DNA of 64,000 nt from Catalimonadaceae bacterium JC749 (GTDB lineage: Bacteria > Bacteroidota > Bacteroidia > Cytophagales > Cyclobacteriaceae), in the NCBI GenBank assembly GCA_021730635.1, contig JAJNNC010000008.1:1-64000 (forward strand). The letters run 5' to 3'. Positions 8,971-17,560 of the stretch are shown piece after piece. The notes beneath the pieces are model-generated. The model saw only the letters and a list, made by a program, of their open reading frames with translations. It was not told the DNA's origin and searched no databases. Numbering within the stretch: the first letter of the stretch is position 1; every line of letters begins with the position of its first letter. The position numbers and the translations under genes are program-made.

Positions 8971-10140
8971 ATGAATACAGAAGGGTTACAAGAGAAACTG
9001 ACAGCTTTCCGCCATGACCTTCATCAACATCCGGAACTGTCTGGCCAGGAAAAGCGCACCGCCAGTCGGGTACAGGCGTTTTTGCAGCCTACCTTTCCTG
9101 ACAAAATATATACACACATCGGAGGCCACGGACTAGCCTTTGCATACCACAGTGGCCAACCCGGTCCGGTGGTAATGTTTCGTTGTGAACTAGATGCCCT
9201 ACCCATTCAGGAAAGCAATTCTTTTGATTACGCTTCATCTACAGCTTGTGTCTCACACCTTTGTGGGCACGACGGCCACATGGCCATACTGGCCGGACTG
9301 GGTTATCTCCTGGCAGAAGAAAAGCCGGAACGGGGCAAAGTAATCCTGCTGTTTCAACCAGCAGAAGAAACCGGCCAGGGTGCCTTGCAGGTGTTGCAAG
9401 ACCCGGTGTGGACACACATACAACCTGATTATCTGTTTGCTCTGCATAATATCCCCGGCCTGCCACGCCACCAGATCTGTTCCAAATCCGGCGTGTTTGC
9501 GGCCGCTTCCAAAGGAATGGTTGTTAAGCTGACAGGAGCTACCGCCCATGCGGCTCATCCGGAGCAGGGGAAAAGTCCGGCGATGGCACTGGCTGCCATC
9601 CTACAGGCCTGGGAGCAACTCCCCTCACAAACTGCCCACTTTCAGGATTTTGTACGGCTGACAGTCGTTCATGCGCTTTTGGGAGAAATTGCCTTTGGTG
9701 TCACGCCCGGCTATGCCGAACTTCGGGCTACGCTGCGCAGTTTTGAAAACAAAGACATGGCAACCCTCACCCAACTGGCGGAAACCGTGGTGCGGCAGCA
9801 AGCTGCCCGTTATGGTCTAACGTTTGACATCAGCTATACAGAAGAATTTACGGCTGTCGTCAATAATCCGGAAGCCTACGCCTGTCTCTCCTCGGCTGCC
9901 CAGGCTTGTGGTCTGGCGTATCAGGCAATGGAGCAGCCTTTCCGATGGTCAGAAGATTTTGGTTACTTCTCTGCCCATACCCAAACTGCTTTCTTCGGTT
10001 TGGGCGCTGGGCAAAAGCAACCTGCGTTGCATCATGCCTCCTATGACTTTCCGGATGAGGTCATCCTGACAGGAAGCCGTATGTGCCGGGAAATCGTAAA
10101 AAAAATACTGGATGACAGCTACCAGATAAAAATCCAATAA
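8971..10140 (+). CDS. M20-family amidohydrolase
   Basis: 389 residues with no signal peptide, so cytosolic. M20D metal-site motifs are present in order: FRHDLHQHPELSGQE at the N-terminus, CELDALPI (about 71-78), CGHDGHMA (about 97-104), QPAEETGQGA (about 129-138) and ALHNIPGLP (about 156-164); the lid domain occupies about 180-295. Such enzymes hydrolyse N-acyl amino acids, indole-amino-acid conjugates or amino-acid amides. It follows the racemase-like gene by 15 bases and is probably translated from the same mRNA. Together with the symporter and GNAT genes this suggests uptake and processing of modified or D-amino acids, which is inference. Confidence 0.88.
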   Translation: MNTEGLQEKLTAFRHDLHQHPELSGQEKRTASRVQAFLQPTFPDKIYTHIGGHGLAFAYHSGQPGPVVMFRCELDALPIQESNSFDYASSTACVSHLCGHDGHMAILAGLGYLLAEEKPERGKVILLFQPAEETGQGALQVLQDPVWTHIQPDYLFALHNIPGLPRHQICSKSGVFAAASKGMVVKLTGATAHAAHPEQGKSPAMALAAILQAWEQLPSQTAHFQDFVRLTVVHALLGEIAFGVTPGYAELRATLRSFENKDMATLTQLAETVVRQQAARYGLTFDISYTEEFTAVVNNPEAYACLSSAAQACGLAYQAMEQPFRWSEDFGYFSAHTQTAFFGLGAGQKQPALHHASYDFPDEVILTGSRMCREIVKKILDDSYQIKIQ

Positions 10141-10185
10141 CTACCATCCAGCGTTGACTTGTGACTGTTATCTTCTCAGAGAGCC

Positions 10186-10719
10186 TTACCAGGTGACCGG
10201 CTTGAAATAGCTGCCCTGTGCATCGCCTTCGTTGAAACGGACGACCATGTATTCTTTACCAAACTCATCGGTTTCAAAAGTATAGTAATAAGTCTGGACT
10301 TTCAGCTCATCATCCTGAGCATCACGATTGAAGTTTCTATCGGGTGAGCAGTTGTAAAAGCCCCGGTAGTTACCCTTATGAGGATAGATGGTGAAAGAAT
10401 TATTATTGTGAAACTCAACAGTTCCTTTATGATAGGTAAAGGCCTGCGTGGTACATCCATAGTTATTAGCTTCGGAGGCAAAGTAGTATTCATATTCACC
10501 CTTTGGGGTAAAAGTAAATACAACGCTCAGTTGGAAACCTTTTCCAGCATAAGTACCATCGTACTTCCAGAAATCGATCATGTTAAAGGATCCGTACATC
10601 CAGTTACCGACCATATTCGCCGGAGCGTCTGTTCTGGGAGTATTCGGACCAATGTCTTCTTCTGTACAGGAGGAAAAGAGCATGACCGCTGCCAATAAAG
10701 ATAAAATCATTTTTTTCAT
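10186..10719 (-). CDS. small lipoprotein of unknown function
   Basis: 177 residues starting with a lipoprotein signal (MKKMILSLLAAVMLFSSC, lipobox LFSSC, Cys18). The mature protein is strand-rich with many aromatic residues (YEYYFASEANNYG, VQTYYYTFETDEFGKEY) and four later cysteine/asparagine-rich positions, consistent with a small lipocalin-like or beta-sandwich fold as in many Bacteroidota lipoproteins. No family is recognised. It is monocistronic and convergent with the M20 gene (45 bases apart). Confidence 0.75.
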   Translation of the reverse strand: MKKMILSLLAAVMLFSSCTEEDIGPNTPRTDAPANMVGNWMYGSFNMIDFWKYDGTYAGKGFQLSVVFTFTPKGEYEYYFASEANNYGCTTQAFTYHKGTVEFHNNNSFTIYPHKGNYRGFYNCSPDRNFNRDAQDDELKVQTYYYTFETDEFGKEYMVVRFNEGDAQGSYFKPVTW

Positions 10720-10891
10720 GGGTTAAGGTGTTTAATGTTGGTTAATGTCTGTTTTCTTTCTCAGATAATATTTTGATGAAGCAAAGTTGAGGAAAAGAGA
10801 AGGAGAGGGAAATACCAGTCTGCCCGTGTTTTACTTACCCGATTGCCGGTATTTTATCTACCTGTTGGAGCGTAGTTTCCCTTCCACAGTG

Positions 10892-11019
10892 TATAGTTTT
10901 GGGTTCTAAGTTGCGAGTTGATAGTGCTGAGTTCTCCGTTGATAGTTTTGAGTTCTGCTTTACAATGTATGTATCAATCAGCCCTTCAACCCCCTTCAGT
11001 CCTTCAATCCCTCAATTAT
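10892..11019 (+). repeat. composite intergenic repeat, copy 1
   Basis: The 333-base gap holds no gene. It carries three imperfect copies of a unit of about 21 bases beginning GATAGTTTTGAGTTCT (about 10892-10919, 10920-10940, 10941-10961) followed by a CCTTCAGTCCTTCAATCCCT tract (about 10981-11016). The same two motif types, in the same relative order but on the minus strand, occur at 61525-61610, including an identical 12-mer (10902-10913 and complement of 61599-61610). Confidence 0.6.
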
Positions 11020-11052
11020 TTTAACATTCCAACAATCACTTGACTTACCGTT

Positions 11053-12987
11053 TTACTCCAACGTGTAAGCTATCACATAATCACCCAACGGCGTACGGAG
11101 TTTGCCATGGCCGCCTGCTGAGATCACCACATATTGTTTCCCATGTAACTGATAAGACATAGGCGTAGCCTGTCCACCTGCAGGAAGCTGATCCTGCCAG
11201 AGTAATTTTCCGGTTTGGGTGTCAAAGGCCCGGAAAAAACCATCCAGGGAAGCTGCTACAAAAGTTAGCCCTCCGGCGGTAGTTAGGGCACCCCCCAGAT
11301 TGATAGATCCCCAGTTGACTGCTTCCGGATAAGTTTTTGGATCATACATAAAGCCGAGCGGCACTTCCCATTGCAACTGCCCGGTATGCATATCAATGGC
11401 AACCAAAGTACCCCAGGGCGGTTGCGTCTGCATGATAATGCCTCGTTCATCTACAGTGAACAGATAATCTCTTTTCATCACATAGGGTGTGCCTATCTGG
11501 TGCCCTGTTTCTGCTCTGATCAGAGATTCATTTTTACTTTCTTCATCCTGCAACTTTTCCCGTGGGATCAGGCGAATCACAGCAACCATTCGATTGATGT
11601 TGGTAATCAGCAGGTGCCGTTGCGGGTCATACGACACCCCTCCCCAGTGAATCCCTCCTCCATTGGAAGGGGCTACCATGGTGCCTTGCAGACTGGGAGG
11701 CGTAAAAGTTCCTTCATTACGCAAAGATGCGATTCGCTCCCGGGCGAGGCGCTTGTCTTCTTCTGTAAACCCCCAGGCATCATCAGTGCTCACTTTTTGT
11801 ACGCCAAGTGGCAAAGGCAATACGGGAAAGGGCTGGGTAGGAAAAGTCTGTTCGCCGGGCACATCACTTTGAGGTACCGACCGCTCCTCTACCGGAAACA
11901 AAGGCTCTCCTGTCTCCCGATGCAAGAGAAAAATATGTCCCATTTTAGTGCCTACAGCCACCGCAGGTACGGGCTGTCCTTCTTTTTCTACGGTCATCAA
12001 AGCAGGTTGTGCGGCATTGTCGTAATCCCAGATATCGTGGTGCACTGTTTGAAAATACCAAACCATTTCGCCGGTGGAGGCCCGGAGAGCTACAATAGCA
12101 TTGGCATATAAGTTCTGTCCTTTTCGTTCTCCACCATAATAGTCAGGACTTGGACAGCTCGTAGGAATAAAGACCAGGTCTCTTTCCGGATCCACTGAAA
12201 GAACCGACCAGGCATTGGCAGCTCCGGTCTGCTTCACTTTTTCTCCTTCCCAGGTAGCATAACCCGGCGCATCGGCATGCCGGGGAATAGGATCCCAGTC
12301 CCACAACAGTTTGCCCGACAATGCATCGTAGGCTCTCACTACTCCTCTCTCATAGTCGATTCGCTGGTTATCACCCATAGAGGACCCTATCACGATGGTG
12401 TTGCCAATGATAGCAGGGGGTGAGGTAACACTGATGTTGCCAACCCCTTTCCGCAAATCTACCGTCCCTTTTTTTCCAAAGTCGGGCACCGGCTGGCCGG
12501 TAGCAGCAAACAAGGCAATCAGGCGGCCGTCAATGGTGGCCACGTAGATTCTTCTTTGAACATCTTTCTGCACCACATCAGGCCCCGGCCAGGTAGATAC
12601 CCCACGGGAAGTGATCTCTGAGTACCCTTCCCTCAGGTCCACTTCGGGATCAAACTTCCATTTTTCAGCACCTGACGCGGCATCAATCGCCATCACCCGG
12701 TTGCTGGGTGTGCTCAGGTAGAGTGTACCCTCCACCATAATGGGTGTAGCTTCAAAAGCCGCTTTCTCACCAGCCTCATTATCTTTGTAATAATCCAATT
12801 CGCCGGTACGATAGGTCCAGGCTACCTTCATCTGTTTGACATTGTCAGGCGTGATCTGGTCAATGGCAGCATGCCGCATTCCTCCCGGATCTCCACCATA
12901 GGCAGGCCACTCTTGATCATTTTTCTGTGCAAAGGAAGTCAACATATTGACCAGACACAGTAGCAAAAGGAGCAAAGTATTCTTCAT
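11053..12987 (-). CDS. periplasmic PQQ-dependent dehydrogenase (glucose/alcohol type)
   Basis: 644 residues with a Sec signal peptide (1-20, ending TSFAQ). The mature chain begins WPAYGGDPGGMRHAAIDQI and shows repeated W-motif propeller blades (EKWKFDP, KLLWDWDPI, MVWYFQTVHHDIWDYD, LQWEVPL, KLLWQDQLPAGG), the eight-bladed quinoprotein propeller that holds PQQ and calcium. The end GGHGKLRTPLGDYVIAYTLE is typical of the glucose dehydrogenase branch. No C-terminal haem-c motif (CxxCH) is present, so electrons leave to a separate acceptor. Expected role: periplasmic oxidation of sugars or alcohols. PQQ synthesis genes are not in the window. An AraC-type regulator gene lies just upstream on the same strand. 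Confidence 0.9.
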   Translation of the reverse strand: MKNTLLLLLLCLVNMLTSFAQKNDQEWPAYGGDPGGMRHAAIDQITPDNVKQMKVAWTYRTGELDYYKDNEAGEKAAFEATPIMVEGTLYLSTPSNRVMAIDAASGAEKWKFDPEVDLREGYSEITSRGVSTWPGPDVVQKDVQRRIYVATIDGRLIALFAATGQPVPDFGKKGTVDLRKGVGNISVTSPPAIIGNTIVIGSSMGDNQRIDYERGVVRAYDALSGKLLWDWDPIPRHADAPGYATWEGEKVKQTGAANAWSVLSVDPERDLVFIPTSCPSPDYYGGERKGQNLYANAIVALRASTGEMVWYFQTVHHDIWDYDNAAQPALMTVEKEGQPVPAVAVGTKMGHIFLLHRETGEPLFPVEERSVPQSDVPGEQTFPTQPFPVLPLPLGVQKVSTDDAWGFTEEDKRLARERIASLRNEGTFTPPSLQGTMVAPSNGGGIHWGGVSYDPQRHLLITNINRMVAVIRLIPREKLQDEESKNESLIRAETGHQIGTPYVMKRDYLFTVDERGIIMQTQPPWGTLVAIDMHTGQLQWEVPLGFMYDPKTYPEAVNWGSINLGGALTTAGGLTFVAASLDGFFRAFDTQTGKLLWQDQLPAGGQATPMSYQLHGKQYVVISAGGHGKLRTPLGDYVIAYTLE

Positions 12988-13089
12988 GGTTCCATACGTT
13001 TTAGTTCTGCTGGTGAAGATAGGTATGGCAGGGGCCTCTGAAGACTGCTCCTATAAAGTAGGTGTGCGATATTATAAGATCAGACGTTT

Positions 13090-14268
13090 TCAGGAAGATT
13101 TTACCCCTGATCCATGTTTCCGGTAGGCAGAGGGTGTCTGCCCGGTAAATTTTTTAAAGGCTGCCTGAAAAGTAGATTTTGAGTTGAAACCCGTATCAAA
13201 AGCAATTTGCTCAATCTTAAAATGATGAAAGCGGGCATCTCTCAGTCTGGCCTTCATTTCTTCCACCCTGAATTGATTGATAAAGTCAGAGAAATTCAGT
13301 CCATACTGTTCGTTGATCACCTGCGACAGATGATGCACCGATACTTTCAACTGTTCGGCCAACAGGGGCATGGTCAGTTCACTGTTGAGATAAGGCTTCT
13401 CCGTGTGAATACAATGCTCAAGCTTTTGCCTGATATCCGCTGCCATTGCGCCATCCAGCACGGATCGTTCGTATTTTTTTCTCGGATCTTTTTCCAAAAC
13501 AGTTTCCTGTAAGTGAGTGATCAGATAAAAGCTTAAGCTGTAAAAAATGAAAGAGCAACTGGTAGCAATATAAATATCGCCCGTATCATCTTCTGAGGTA
13601 AGAGAGAAGAAGGCCACGACCAGCAGGAACAGGGAGAAAAGGGTCAGCGTCCGGATCAGCCAACGCAACGACAGGTCGGACAGGCCCCATATGGATTCGT
13701 TTTGTTTTTTCGCATACTGGCGGATGAGCCAGAAACAATAAAGCTGGTAAGCGATAATGAAAGTGATAGCCACCACATCCAGCCAAAAGCTTACCAGGAA
13801 TTGATACTCAGGAAAGTAGAGTATCTTTTCGGCAGGAATCCATTTTTCTATTGGCTGATGAAACGCTCCGGCCGTATCCTGTAGTTTGTAGGCATTGGAC
13901 TGCAAATAAAAAGGCATTCTTCCCATGCTCTGCAAAAAAAAGGGAATCAGGTGCACGCCATGCTTTTTCCATTGAAAACGGAAGCCGGTTTCAAGCAGGG
14001 CCAGGGTATAAAAATAGGTCAAAGGACCAATTAGAAAAACGACCGGTTCTTCCAGATTGACCAGCAAGGGCACATACCGAATGTACCCTGTATAGCCCAG
14101 AAAAATCTCCAAAACGATGAAAGCAAGCACCAGCAGGAGCAGGCCGAGTATATGATTAGCCGTCCGGTTACCTTTCTTAACCGTAAAGAAGACGATCGCC
14201 AGAAATAACCCCTGCACTACCCCCAACAAGTTAATGACAGAAAGCCAGTTCAATGAAGGTTCGGGCAT
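13090..14268 (-). CDS. membrane-anchored AraC-family transcriptional regulator
   Basis: 392 residues. Seven hydrophobic helices occupy about 1-250 (first INLLGVVQGLFLAIVFFTV), followed by a linker and a C-terminal AraC-type double helix-turn-helix (about 290-385) with LKVSVHHLSQVINEQYGLNF and the signature FDTGFNSKSTFQAAFKKFTG then TPSAYRK. Bacteroidota often couple such 7TM-AraC proteins to extracytoplasmic signals. The ligand is unknown; the PQQ dehydrogenase gene 102 bases downstream is the natural candidate target. The start ATG is backed by the hydrophobic first helix beginning soon after. Confidence 0.85.
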   Translation of the reverse strand: MPEPSLNWLSVINLLGVVQGLFLAIVFFTVKKGNRTANHILGLLLLVLAFIVLEIFLGYTGYIRYVPLLVNLEEPVVFLIGPLTYFYTLALLETGFRFQWKKHGVHLIPFFLQSMGRMPFYLQSNAYKLQDTAGAFHQPIEKWIPAEKILYFPEYQFLVSFWLDVVAITFIIAYQLYCFWLIRQYAKKQNESIWGLSDLSLRWLIRTLTLFSLFLLVVAFFSLTSEDDTGDIYIATSCSFIFYSLSFYLITHLQETVLEKDPRKKYERSVLDGAMAADIRQKLEHCIHTEKPYLNSELTMPLLAEQLKVSVHHLSQVINEQYGLNFSDFINQFRVEEMKARLRDARFHHFKIEQIAFDTGFNSKSTFQAAFKKFTGQTPSAYRKHGSGVKSS

Positions 14269-14536
14269 CTTATCAAGTAAAATGATGAAAACGATTTTAT
14301 AGACAATTTAGCATAATTTACTCTTTTTGCCGCACAATCCCAGGTCATTTCTCCCTGTGCAGAAACCAACACAGTCAGCATACGCTTTTGCGCAATGTTA
14401 ACCTATGCAGCCCAGGGTTATTTTCCGGCTGAAAGATCCTATAACCCATAACATTCCTTCCCTGGGGTAGAATTTTTAGCTTTTTTGGGTTACATTAGGT
14501 AGCGAATGATGTACCATTGATAAAAGAAATCATATC

Positions 14537-15643
14537 ATGGCTTCTCCTTTCCGCATATTGTCTATAGATGGGGGTGGTACCCGTGGGGTGATCCCGGCTA
14601 CTCTTCTAGACTGTATTTATCAGGCAACCGGCAAACATCCGGTAGAATTGTTCGACCTTTTCGCCGGCACTTCCACCGGGGGTATTATCTGTATGGGTCT
14701 TGCCTACGGGCTGGAACCGTCAGTGCTGGTGGACTTGTATCTTAATAAATCGGAAGTAGTGTTTCACGATACCGGCTTCGACGATCTGCGCGACGGTTTC
14801 GGCAAGAACCTGGGTGCCGATTATTCTAACAAACGGCTCAAAGCCATCCTGGAAGATATCTTTGAGGAGGCTACCCTGGAAACGGTGCACCAAAGGCTGG
14901 AAGCGCATGGGCCTGAGAAATCTCTGATGGTTTGTTCTTTCGACCTGAACCCTACCGACAATGAAGGAGAGCCCATCAATTTCAGACCAGCCATTTACCA
15001 CTCCAATTTTATTTGTGATAAGGATATTAAGCTAGTAGATCTGGCACTGTACACGTCGGCGGGTCCTACCTATTTTCCTATCTACAAAGACCATATTGAC
15101 GGAGGGGTTTCTATCAATCATCCGGCGATGGCTGCCGTAGCCTTTGCTATCAACAAAAACAAGGAAGATGTGGGGGGACAATACTGTTACGTTGATGGCA
15201 CCAACAAAGGGTTGAACAAAGATTTAAAAGACCTGAAGGTTATGTCACTGGGCACTGGGACTTCCAACCGTAACCGTATAGAAGCTGCCCAGATCAAAAG
15301 GCAAAGAAATGGCGACTGGGGTAATCTGCAATGGATAGAATATCTGCCCGATTTGCTGACGGAATCCAATGTGCAGGCTTCTGAGTACTATGTACAGCAG
15401 GTACTGAAAGCAGCAGGAGATGACAGGCAATATCACCGGGTGCAGCTGGAATTTGACGCAGAGGAGGCACCTGAGGCCATACGGGAAGAAATCCAAAAAG
15501 GAAAAGTGTTGGGATTGGATGTAAAGAACAAAAAACTGCTGCTGGCCATGCACGAATATGCCAGGCAATATTATGAGCAGCATGAAGAGGAAATATTGTC
15601 ATTTCTGAATATAGAGAAAAAAGCGGTGACCGCGTCTCGCTGA
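14537..15643 (+). CDS. patatin-like phospholipase
   Basis: 368 residues without a signal peptide. The patatin fold is shown by the oxyanion loop DGGGTRGVIP (11-20), the nucleophile elbow GTSTG (Ser46) and the catalytic aspartate in DGGV (about 187). The family hydrolyses acyl chains from phospholipids or other esters with a Ser-Asp dyad. The remaining C-terminal part (about 280-360) is acidic and helical. It stands alone on its strand; no CD-NTase or other defence partner adjoins it. Two ATG-free upstream stops make the chosen ATG secure. The last codons and stop lie in a 14-base tandem duplication, so the original C-terminus may have been altered. Confidence 0.9.
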   Translation: MASPFRILSIDGGGTRGVIPATLLDCIYQATGKHPVELFDLFAGTSTGGIICMGLAYGLEPSVLVDLYLNKSEVVFHDTGFDDLRDGFGKNLGADYSNKRLKAILEDIFEEATLETVHQRLEAHGPEKSLMVCSFDLNPTDNEGEPINFRPAIYHSNFICDKDIKLVDLALYTSAGPTYFPIYKDHIDGGVSINHPAMAAVAFAINKNKEDVGGQYCYVDGTNKGLNKDLKDLKVMSLGTGTSNRNRIEAAQIKRQRNGDWGNLQWIEYLPDLLTESNVQASEYYVQQVLKAAGDDRQYHRVQLEFDAEEAPEAIREEIQKGKVLGLDVKNKKLLLAMHEYARQYYEQHEEEILSFLNIEKKAVTASR

Positions 15644-15654
15644 CCGCGTCTCGC
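15627..15654 (+). repeat. 14-base tandem duplication across the patatin stop codon
   Basis: TGACCGCGTCTCGC occurs twice head-to-tail (15627-15640 and 15641-15654). The gene's TGA is the first three bases of the second copy, and another TGA follows directly. It looks like a recent replication slippage at the gene end. Confidence 0.85.
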
Positions 15655-15755
15655 TGATCTAGAATACCTACTCTTCATCAGGAAAGAATGATCCACCAGC
15701 TATACACAGCAGGAAGCTTACTGCTGTGGCAGCAGGGATCTTTAAGTGCAGCCAC

Positions 15756-16028
15756 TCAGTAACGTATAAATACCTCATCCTCATAGCACCAGGCCCAACG
15801 TTCTCCGGGTTCGGCAGAAATAACCACCGGGTGTCCTGTAGCCAGAAAATGTTTGGTGGCATGTTTATTCTTAGAACTGTTACAACAGTGGGTACCCCCA
15901 CAGGTCTGGCAGGTTCGCAAATGCACCCAGGTATCTCCCGTTTTCACGCATTCCTGGCATACATATTCGCTGTCTGTTTTGAGGTCAGCTACATTAAAAT
16001 GATCACAGTTATTCATTGGAGAAGTCAT
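15756..16028 (-). CDS. UBP-type zinc finger protein
   Basis: 90 residues forming a single ZnF-UBP domain. Zinc ligands typical of the fold are visible: C8/H10, C24-x2-C27, C40-x2-C43, C48, H56, H60 and H66, with the TWVHLRTCQTCG and HCCNSSKNKHATKHF segments characteristic of the family. In eukaryotes this domain binds the free C-terminal Gly-Gly of ubiquitin; the role of stand-alone bacterial versions is not established. The gene is monocistronic between the patatin and sulfatase genes. The first ATG is used; MNNCDH four residues later is the alternative. Confidence 0.85.
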   Translation of the reverse strand: MTSPMNNCDHFNVADLKTDSEYVCQECVKTGDTWVHLRTCQTCGGTHCCNSSKNKHATKHFLATGHPVVISAEPGERWAWCYEDEVFIRY

Positions 16029-16074
16029 AATTGGTTTTCAAGGAGTAACAGACAATTTAATCATTCTTTTTTAC

Positions 16075-17415
16075 TCACTCATCATTCTCAAAAAAAGGAG
16101 GTTCCGTAGTCAGTTGCTGCTGGTGCCTTTCAATTTCATCTTTCAAAGCCCGTACAATTTCCGGATGCTGCGCTGCCAGATCATAAGCCTCTGAAGGATC
16201 GGTATGCAGGTTAAACAACAGCGGGAGTTTTCCTTCAAAGTATTCTTTCCCTGTCTGGCTGGATGTTTTGATATGCAGCTTCCAGGGCCCCTTCCGGACG
16301 GCATGCAATGCCTGAGCACCATAGTAAAAGAAAGGAGCCTCTTCCTGACGCTCTTCTCCCTTTAGTAGTCTTTCTATATTTTTACCATCTATCAACCGGT
16401 CTTCCGGGATACGCTGCCCGGCCAGACGCAGGCAGGTGGTGTATAAATCAAGTGTGCTGGCCGGCTGGCTGCAAACCGATCCGGCAGCTACCGTTCCTGG
16501 CCAGTAGGCAATCCCCGGCACATGCATACCGCCTTCCCAGGTACTTCCCTTTCCATCGCGGAACAAGCCTGCTGACCCACCCTGTTCGTCTTTGATGATC
16601 CAGGGTCCGTTATCACTGGTAAAGAAAACCAAGGTGTTTTGTGCCAACCCTTCTTCTTCCAATACCTTCAGAATTTCTCCTGCACTCCAGTCGATTTCCT
16701 CTACCACATCGCCATAAGCGCCTCTCAGCGACTGACCGGCAAATGACTTTCCCGGATGTAGCGGCACATGGGGCATCGCATAAGGGAGGTATACAAAAAA
16801 TGGGTTTTCTTTATTCTTTTTAATAAAATTGATGGCTCTCTGCGTATACAGCGCTGTCAGTTGTGTCTGGTCAGGATCCATCTCCAGGGTATCATTCCCT
16901 TCGATCAAAGGGATGGAAGGCCATTGAGGCGGGATCATATCATTGCTGTAAGGCAAGCCTATATACTCATCAAATCCATTTTGCAAAGGCAGGTAAGCCT
17001 TTTGTGTAGTGCCCAGGTGCCACTTGCCAAAGCAGCCCGTAGCATAACCTGCTTCCTGTAAACCCTCTGCCAGGGTCCACTCTTTGGGATGAATCCCCCG
17101 CTCCGACTGAGGATTCAGCACCCAGCTAAATCCGGATCGGACCGGGAGTCTGCCGGTCAGTAGAGCATAACGGCTGGCAGAACAGGCCGGAGATCCGGAG
17201 TAAAAGTTAGTGAACTTCATTCCCTGGGCGGCCATTCGATCCAGGTGCGGTGTCCTGATGGTAGGATGCCCAAAGCTGCCCAGATCTCCATATCCCAGAT
17301 CGTCGCAAAACAGGATGATGATATTAGGTTTTTGTGTTTTAGGGGTTAGCGGCTGCGCCCTTCCGGATGGAGCCATGAGCGGCAACAGAATAAAAATAAT
17401 AAACAGTGATTTCAT
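16075..17415 (-). CDS. periplasmic sulfatase (arylsulfatase A-like)
   Basis: 446 residues with a Sec signal peptide (about 1-20, ending SGRAQ). The metal-site start NIIILFCDDLGYGDLGSFG holds Asp38/Asp39, and the formylglycine motif is CSASR (Cys78-Arg82) in PACSASRYALLTGR, with further conserved GKWHLG (about 133-138) and TSDNGPW (about 268-274). It should hydrolyse sulfate esters of glycans or aryl sulfates once Cys78 is converted. The motif is the C-x-A-x-R variant rather than C-x-P-x-R, which matters for the maturase needed. The second ATG (17415) is preferred because it starts the signal peptide directly; an ATG three codons earlier also exists. Confidence 0.9.
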   Translation of the reverse strand: MKSLFIIFILLPLMAPSGRAQPLTPKTQKPNIIILFCDDLGYGDLGSFGHPTIRTPHLDRMAAQGMKFTNFYSGSPACSASRYALLTGRLPVRSGFSWVLNPQSERGIHPKEWTLAEGLQEAGYATGCFGKWHLGTTQKAYLPLQNGFDEYIGLPYSNDMIPPQWPSIPLIEGNDTLEMDPDQTQLTALYTQRAINFIKKNKENPFFVYLPYAMPHVPLHPGKSFAGQSLRGAYGDVVEEIDWSAGEILKVLEEEGLAQNTLVFFTSDNGPWIIKDEQGGSAGLFRDGKGSTWEGGMHVPGIAYWPGTVAAGSVCSQPASTLDLYTTCLRLAGQRIPEDRLIDGKNIERLLKGEERQEEAPFFYYGAQALHAVRKGPWKLHIKTSSQTGKEYFEGKLPLLFNLHTDPSEAYDLAAQHPEIVRALKDEIERHQQQLTTEPPFFENDE

Positions 17416-17560
17416 GGGGTACATAGAGAAAGATTGACAGTCTTTGGTTTAGAGTGATAACCCGTGATGTAAAGCGTATGATACTGTATCCGAGCTGCCG
17501 GCCAGCCTGAACCGAATAATCATTCGGCATGGATGGATCTGTGCCTCCATTTTCTTATGA

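Noticed and set aside
10892-11019. CRISPR-like array
   Set aside because: The repeats are imperfect, about 21 bases long, directly adjoining without unique spacers, and no cas gene is present.
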